From Paulownia fortunei (lineage: Eukaryota > Streptophyta > Magnoliopsida > Lamiales > Paulowniaceae), in contig CM033113.1 in NCBI GenBank assembly GCA_019321725.1, positions 13,764,001-13,828,000 of the forward strand: DNA of 64,000 bases. The letters run 5' to 3'. Shown here one piece after another: positions 57,879 to 64,000 of this stretch. Made by a program: the position numbers and the translations under genes. Under the pieces are notes generated by a model, which did not search any database, was not told where the DNA came from, and saw nothing but the letters and a program-made list of their open reading frames with translations. Within the stretch, counting starts at the first letter, position 1; the number at the start of each line of letters is the position of its first letter.

Positions 57879-60159
57879 TGTTGGGTTCACTATAATTGTA
57901 GGGACATGCATAGTGAAAAATTAAATTTTTTATCAAATATAAATTTATCAGATAAATTTATCCCCTTGATTCGAAAGCGATTCTAACGATCGCACTTATT
58001 CAAGTTAATATATTTTAAAACAAATATATTAATTCAAATTATACCTTTCGTGCACTGCGATTGTTGTAGGAAATAAAACAATCAATTGCTTATTAGAACT
58101 CTCAAAACTCACAAGGATCTAAGTATCTCCCATATATCAGATTCATAATAAAAAAATGTAACACTAATTAAAAGAATTCACTAATATCCTTTTAATCATT
58201 TACTAATCTAGATTCAGAGTAAACTTTGCCTTTTGATCTAATTAATATATCAAGAACAGACTTTCAAGAACAATGAACATTAATTTTTTAAGTTTTTGAA
58301 ATTTGGATATAAGGAGAATATTAAGAAACCAATTTTCTTTAAAGAACAAGAAAATTAAGATTTTAAGAAAATACTTTTCTTTTCTTTTCTTTTCTTTTCC
58401 TGGAGAGAAAATTAGAAGACTAAACAAAATATTTTTTTGCCAAAAAATTACATATAATTTTTTGCCCTTTCCCTTTAAATAGAGGCTGAAAATTTGCTCA
58501 TACTCCAACTCTTGGAGAACTTATCAATTTTGAACTATTTCAAAGTTTGATCTTAGAAAAATTCTAAATCTCCCAACAAATATTCTTTTTCTCTCTCTCC
58601 AATGCATATAGACTTGTTCGATACTACATTAGTCATCAAAATTATCTACTTACATTCTTGATATTAATTTGAACTCTTCAAATAATATCAAGATGGATAT
58701 CAAATATAAACCTAAAATATATTTATATAAAATAAATCCTAGTGGTCGATTTTTATCCTATAAAAATCGGTCCCTTTATTTTTTTATTAATAAATATGTT
58801 AATTAAATAAATTATATTTATTTAATTTATTCTCTTTATATTCTAGTGGGCGTGTTAATTTTTGGGCATAGACTTAAAAATTCACAAATCAATCCAACTG
58901 TTTTAATCCCTAATTAATTAATCCAATTGATTAATTATAATTAATCTGATTGGACTTTCTAATCAAATTAGGTCCAATTAAATAATCCAATTACTTAATT
59001 GAATAATTTAATTTAACTACTAAATTAAATAGAACCCTTAATTAATTAATCAATCAATATTAATTAATTAATTTCTAATCATTAGATAAACCATTAGATA
59101 AATCCCAAAATTGAAAATGTTATTTTCCATAAAGATATGTGGCCCTCTTAGATTCACTACTAAACTAGTAGTAGGCATGCAATATTTGCAACTTATGAAT
59201 AATAATTATTTTAATTAATTAATTTGATTTGAATTAACTTTTTAATTCCAAGAACCTTACTATCTATTAAAACACCTAGCAAGTAATCATGACAAACTAG
59301 TTTTAAGTGAAATAGTGAATAAACCTATTTCAGTTGCGAGTACCATAAACGTACGATCTTTTCGACAACTGATCTCCTGATGGAATTTAAGGCATGGATT
59401 ATAAGTTAAAACCCTAAATTATTCAATAATTGTGATCCCACTTCAAGTTCCAATGATTTCTGATAAATCACGATTTATCATGCCTTCGTCAAAGTCATTG
59501 AATCACGAACTATGAAAACATAGAAAATTCTCTTGTTTAAAAAGACAAGTGTCAAATTCTGTGTTGGCTATTGATATACCTTTATCCACACCAGTGCAAC
59601 ACCTAACATAACCCCTTTATGATTGTCAAGCAATCAGAAGATATATCAAAGTACTGCAGAATGCACACAAGGCTACCATCATGCCCTAAGTCCGAGTACT
59701 AACCGTGTATTATCGCAACACATAAATTTTATTTCGACAGATAAAGCCTCGAGCTAAGAATTTTTTGCAGGCCATGTTCGGTATACTTGTTCTTTAAAAG
59801 CTTCCACATATATGCACTTGTGTCTCTATGCTAATGATAATGGAATGTGACATCCTCGTCTCATAAGCATACATCGTATGTGCGAGTTTTACTAAGCTAT
59901 TTGATGTTCCATCTCGAAAAACTCTCAACTCGGACTTATTTAAGATTAAAGCATTAGAGACATGTTCTATGATTGCCATTATATGTGTGGCCCTGTCCCG
60001 TATTTAAATTTCATCTAAGTACTTTATCTAATGTGCAGAAATAAAATATGCAAGACATAAGATAAAGAAAATACCTTTTATAAATAGAATTCCTAATAAG
60101 ATTGTTTTTACAAAAAAAAAAAGAGTATAATACACCCAATATAATTTGGGCACTGAACA
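57879..60159 (-). repeat. CL8: long copia 5' LTR, complete
   Basis: 2281 bp from TGTTGGGTTCACTATAATTG to TTTGGGCACTGAACA (plus-strand reading), so the LTR itself is TGTTCAGTGCCC...GAACCCAACA with TG/CA ends. It is the best reference copy for this LTR family. Its right flank is a possible exon of unknown type (60160-60360). Confidence 0.87.
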
Positions 60160-60360
60160 TCCTTCTCTAACACAACAGTGTGTGAACTTTCTAATCAGTG
60201 AAAACTTATGCGATTCTAGTAGAGTGTCCCAAACCTTTTTATTGAATACTAGTGCAAGAGTTCCATTTGGAATATCAAACATTTTTCTCATCAAATATCT
60301 TTTTCAAAGCCTTAGTAGAACAAAGTGTGCCATCAGCTATTTCTTCAATCAGACCAGTAG
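60160..60360 (-). pseudogene. Unrecognised coding fragment next to CL8
   Basis: On the minus strand, with one frame change, LIEEIADGTL, ALKKIFDEK, then DIPNGTLALVFNKKVWDTLL and ESHKFSLIRKFTHCCVREG can be read up to the CL8 boundary. The amino-acid composition and continuity look protein-like rather than random, but I do not recognise the family. It could be an exon of a host gene disrupted by the LTR or part of another repeat. Confidence 0.4.
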
Positions 60361-60395
60361 CAAATAACTGGCAATAAAGTCATTTAGCAGTTTGG

Positions 60396-60462
60396 GAGGT
60401 GGAGGTTAAGGGTTAGGGATGGGTGGTTTGTTGGGGGGGGGGGGAGAGAGAGAGGGGAAAGT
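60396..60462 (+). repeat. G-rich low-complexity tract
   Basis: GGGAGGTGGAGG, GGGTTAGGGATGGGTGG and a run of 12 G followed by GAGAGAGAGAGGGG. Several GGG runs separated by short loops fit the G-quadruplex pattern. The remainder up to 60600 is non-coding. Confidence 0.8.
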
Positions 60463-60599
60463 TGTCATTCAAAAAATTTCTAATTGTCTATTTTTAAAGG
60501 GTAAATTAATCAAGCAACTAGTATTTTTTTCTTTTTGTTAAAGATGCCCGTGCCTAGGGGGTTTGACATTGACCCTTAACAGTTTACTAAAATCAAATC

Positions 60600-62306
60600 A
60601 AAGTTATTACAAAGTAATTTTGTAGAAAAATAAATTAGGAGTATAACTCCTTTACAAAGTCAATGAAATCGAAAGCAAAAAAAATAAAAATGCATCCTAT
60701 CTAGAAATAAAATTCCATAAAGCTCCTTAGGCACGTTATGTTCGAACCACATTTCCGAAGAGCTACAATTGCAAGCATAATTGGTTACAAAATCAGTTGC
60801 TTGATTCCTTCACGAAAGAATAAGAGTAAGTCTAATCTCCATTTGCCCTTTCAACCAAAAAAATTCCCGGCCAGCGGTGATTGAATCCGCCAATGTCCTC
60901 TATCTCGTCAACAAATGAGATGAAAAACCCCCTGAGCATCCACTTCAACCCATACCTTAGTAAAACCAGCCTCATAGGGAAGTGAAAGCCCGTCTGCAAT
61001 GGCTTTGATCTCAGCATAATTGTTGGTGGAGGTTTCCAGGAAAGAAAAATATGCAAACTCTAATTTTCCAGCATGATTTCGCACCAGCCCACCTGCACCT
61101 GAAACTCCAGGGCTTCCTTTACACGCTTTGTCTGTTTTGGGTTTCATCTAGTTTTGAGTTGGAGCCAGCCACCGAACCTAGTTGACCCTGGTGCTATTTG
61201 AACAGAAAGTGAAAATCCCCATACATTGGCAACGTGAGAGTCCCCTTCCCAAAATTGTGATCCCAATAAGTTAGCCCTCTGTGCTGTGTGGATGTGTTCC
61301 AAGACTTAAAAAACAATGCGGTGATGATTAACTGGAATTTCACAATATTTCGCAACATTTCTCGAGAGCCAAATGAACCATAATACAAGCATAAGTAAGA
61401 TAGACATGATGTGAAGGTGGCTGCCTGCCGGAGATGAGAATCTCCAATGTAGCAAAAAAAATGCAAATATTAAACGTGATTGGAGATATATTATTAAACA
61501 TGTACTAAAGTATTTCCAAACAGCTTGAGATCAATCACAATGGATGACTGTCTCTGGACCAGAATAACAAGCATGACAAATAGATGGAGTTTCAAATCCT
61601 CGGTTAATCATCACTTCATCTACCAATATCCAATTCTTTAGCAATCTCCAAAAAACACACTTTATAGGATTAAGGCATTTATTCCAGATTGCTGCCAACA
61701 ATTTCTCTTTCATACGAGATGATCAATATAATACCCAAGCAGATTTAATCGGAAAATTCCCATGTGTAGTAAGCTTCCATATAGGTGTGTCCTGCTCATC
61801 AAATAGGATTGTTTGCCTCTTGATTAGGTTCACCAGGTTAGCAGGTAGTATGACACGGAGTCGATGAATGTCAGAGCTCCTATTCACCCAAAATGTATGA
61901 ATTGGATCCAACTTAAGTTCAGAATTCATATGTAGGTACAAAGGATCAATCTCTAACCATTGATTAAACTAGAATAAATAATTTCCTTTCCCCAAATGCC
62001 AATAAATCTGTTCTTCTACTTCATCTCGGACACGACATAATCTCTTCAAAACCAAAGAGTAGTTTAGTTTGCAAGGAGCAATGCATGGCGCTTGTTGGGA
62101 GCAATATTTCCATCGCATACAATTTGCCCACAAGGAGTCAAACGTTCGAAATGACCACCATAATTTAATCTAGAAAGCCTTCAAGACATCCGCCGAGTTC
62201 CTAATTGTTAGCCAAGGACAGAATTGTTCAATCATAAAAATTAATTTTCTATGATTCAAACATCCCGCCAAAAGATCTTTGATCACTATGCGTATTTAAC
62301 CGAAAC
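60600..62306 (-). mobile_element. LINE, minus strand: RT end, zinc-binding region and RNase H
   Basis: From right to left: NHRKLIFMIEQFCPWLTIRN and DVLKAF..KLWWSFRTFDSL (62270-62110), RDEVEEQIYWHLGKG (62020), then PIWKLTTHGNFPIKSAWVLY (61723-61800). The zinc-binding region follows: CVFWRLLKNWILVDE...ICHACYSGPETVIHCD (61531-61713). The RNase H is TDKACKGSPGVSGAGGLVRN, NNYAEIKAIADGL and KVWVEVDAQG (60908-61147), ending with REGIKQ..DFVTNYACN and VPKELYGILFLD. Domain order is that of plant L1-type LINE ORF2. The RNase H carboxylates (D, E, D) appear retained, but several frameshifts and stops are present. Confidence 0.88.
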
Positions 62307-63581
62307 TGATTAATTGGTTAAGAAAAAGCTTAGAAAGATTACCTCAGTAATGATTTCTACAATAATCTTTCGTCTGATATTGAATGGTGCCACCCTTCAA
62401 ACCTTCAAGCCTTCTCTAGTGTTCTCTCAAAAACTTTTAAAATTGCACTCTTATTTCTGTGTGTGTGGGCACAATGATGAAACTTGAATATAAACCAATT
62501 GGGAATCCTGGATAAAATAGAATTCTTATCTGATAAGAATTCAGAAATCTTATCTGATAAGATCTTTTCCTATCCCAAATTTATGCAGTTTTAATAAATT
62601 ACAACTCTTGTCATTTAACCAGTCCTTATACCGGAGCCACCAAAGGGACCTGATCGGACCCAATTAGACTAAGCTCCAACAAATTAATTTTGACCCAGTC
62701 AACTCATGATCGGTCAAAATAATTTATTAATCTTGTTTCATTCCACTAAAAAAACGAGACTGCACTCTTAATCCAATTAGAATTACTGAAGCTAATAATC
62801 AATTATATATATCCTCTGATTTATCGATCTTACATGTTACCCCGTCGACCAACTGAAATATTGGAATAGGGTAAATTGACCAAAATACCCCTTTTCCAAT
62901 ATTCATAAATACTCAACTATCAACTTCTATCTGACAGTCCCATGTGATCACATCACACAATTAATTCAACAATCAATGTTGAATTACTGAGCTCAGATTT
63001 TACTGTCTATAAGAAGAACTTGTGAGATCATGATCATACGTATAAAATAGGTGACGGATTCCATATTACGAATATATGTTCTCCGTTATTTCACTTTAAT
63101 TCCCAAAATACCGAGATATTGACCATCAATCTGATCTCACTCATTGGTACTTCAAGGAACTTCAAGTTAGTAATCGAAGTTCATTACTCGCTCAGGATTA
63201 AGGTGTCACGTACGACAATCAAGTGAAATTAAATCTGTATGGTCAAATTACAATTTCAATTTCACGTGGTCCAATCCAATACATAGAAATGTATTTTTAA
63301 TTTTATTACCAAGTCAAAGATAGACTTCTATAAAATTAAAACGATCTTGTCAAAATAAATTGCCCGCATTTATTTACCGATCGTGGACAATAATACTTTG
63401 GATTAAATTATAAATTGAATCTTTTTGTGTTTAACAATTTAAACACTCAATTTATAATATCAAGACAATCCATGGACAAATGCAAGTTCAAAATGATTTA
63501 TAAATAAATCAAAACAAATATTTTATTTCAAAATGCCATATTACATAATAATTTACTCAATGGGCATAATACTATCCAACA
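62307..63581 (-). repeat. Solo LTR-like insertion in the LINE
   Basis: On the plus strand it runs from about TGATTAATTGG to GGGCATAATACTATCCAACA, so the LTR reads TGTTGGATAGTATTATGCCC at its 5' end, a form common among plant copia LTRs. About 1.28 kb, no coding. LINE coding of the same strand lies on both sides. No TSD was found, so the left boundary (62280-62310) is uncertain, and part of the LINE may have been lost. Confidence 0.6.
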
Positions 63582-64000
63582 CCACGTCCTCAGAAGGATA
63601 TGAACACTTGCTCCAAGCACACTGATGAATCTTTGATTTACCATCTGTATAACCCTAAAAAAATCGAGATAGAAGCCCCTCAAAGCACTGAATGGTATAT
63701 TTTGGTGCGAATAGGACTTGAAAAATATAAATAGGCATAGAGCTCAATACACTTCGTTTAAATTGCAACCTTCCACCATGTATAAATTAAAGTAAGCTTT
63801 TTCCCATCCAGTGATTTTATTTCTAATCTTAGCAATAATGTCATCAAATAAAATGCCTTTTTTATGACCTAGATAAAGAGAAGCCCTAAATATATGATAG
63901 ACAGCCTTTTCAAAGAGAAACCTGTGATGCTCTTGATAGTGCTAATTCATAATGAAGAAACCTTCTTCCTAACGACAAACAAACTTTTATTCACGCTAAT
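63582..64000 (-). pseudogene. LINE reverse transcriptase C-terminal part, continuing past the window
   Basis: The minus strand reads GILFDDIIAKIRNKITGWEK, AYFNLYMVEGCNLNEVY, APCLFIFFKSY and later DGKSKIHQCAWSKC. This matches the LINE segment after the RT palm (YLGxPxFKGRxKxxxFxxLxxKVxxRxxGWxxKxLSxGGRxxLxxSVLxSxPxY). It is the same LINE as 60600-62306, interrupted by the LTR. The rest of RT and the endonuclease lie beyond the window. Confidence 0.83.

Noticed and set aside
60405..60425. Interstitial telomere repeat (GGTTAAGGGTTAGGG)
   Set aside because: Only two imperfect units, in a general G-rich tract, and not the plant TTTAGGG array.
1..64000. Endogenous plant pararetrovirus
   Set aside because: All pol fragments have integrase or RNase H orders of copia, gypsy or LINE elements; no movement or coat protein signatures were seen.

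Overview
This is a repeat-rich, AT-rich stretch of a flowering-plant nuclear genome, most likely a eudicot. The evidence is a spliced plant-type epoxide hydrolase gene, plant Ty1/copia and Ty3/gypsy (Ogre/Tat/Athila, 'OTA') retrotransposons, plant LINEs with a fused RNase H domain, and a tRNA-derived SINE head. I cannot name the species. One 100-N assembly gap is present (30609-30708). No intact host gene was found. Almost everything is retrotransposon, nested several layers deep, and nearly every coding segment carries stops, frameshifts or deletions.

Left part (1-12357): a SINE fragment, a 3-kb solo LTR, and then an epoxide hydrolase (alpha/beta hydrolase) gene whose exons are split between 3785-4291 and 11047-11996. 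The break is a minus-strand copia element (4292-11046) with two 458-bp LTRs that landed inside an exon. Removing it with one target-site copy restores the reading frame across the junction. The 5' exons are decayed; the two 3' exons are open and keep the acid and histidine of the catalytic triad.

Middle part (12358-26797): long (about 2.2 kb), AT-rich copia LTRs, called CL here, in both orientations and one apparently inverted within itself; a Tat-type gypsy LTR, PBS and gag; a minus-strand OTA gypsy with LTR, integrase, RNase H, RT and protease; and a minus-strand copia gag-protease remnant interrupted by a short solo LTR with a perfect target-site duplication (TSD).

Region 26798-41294 is the most interesting. 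A plus-strand OTA element starts with LTR, PBS, gag, protease and the beginning of RT, then runs into the gap. Beyond the gap come RNase H and integrase of what looks like a related but different OTA family. An intronless, decayed copy of a LOG-type cytokinin riboside 5'-monophosphate phosphoribohydrolase lies between that integrase and the terminal polypurine tract plus LTR, so a plant hormone gene appears to be carried inside a retrotransposon. That LTR is followed by another PBS, so the structure looks like two elements sharing one LTR. A 3-kb solo LTR with TSD interrupts what follows.

Right part (41295-64000): minus-strand copia pol with its 3' LTR and another TSD-flanked solo LTR; further CL LTRs in opposing orientations, giving large inverted repeats; plus-strand LINE and copia RNase H remnants; minus-strand copia gag; and at the right edge a minus-strand LINE (RT, zinc-binding and RNase H segments) split by another LTR. 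Four related solo LTRs, called SL1-SL4, come in two size classes: 3.0 kb (SL1 at 256, SL4 at 37703) and 1.1-1.2 kb (SL2 at 25375, SL3 at 44063).
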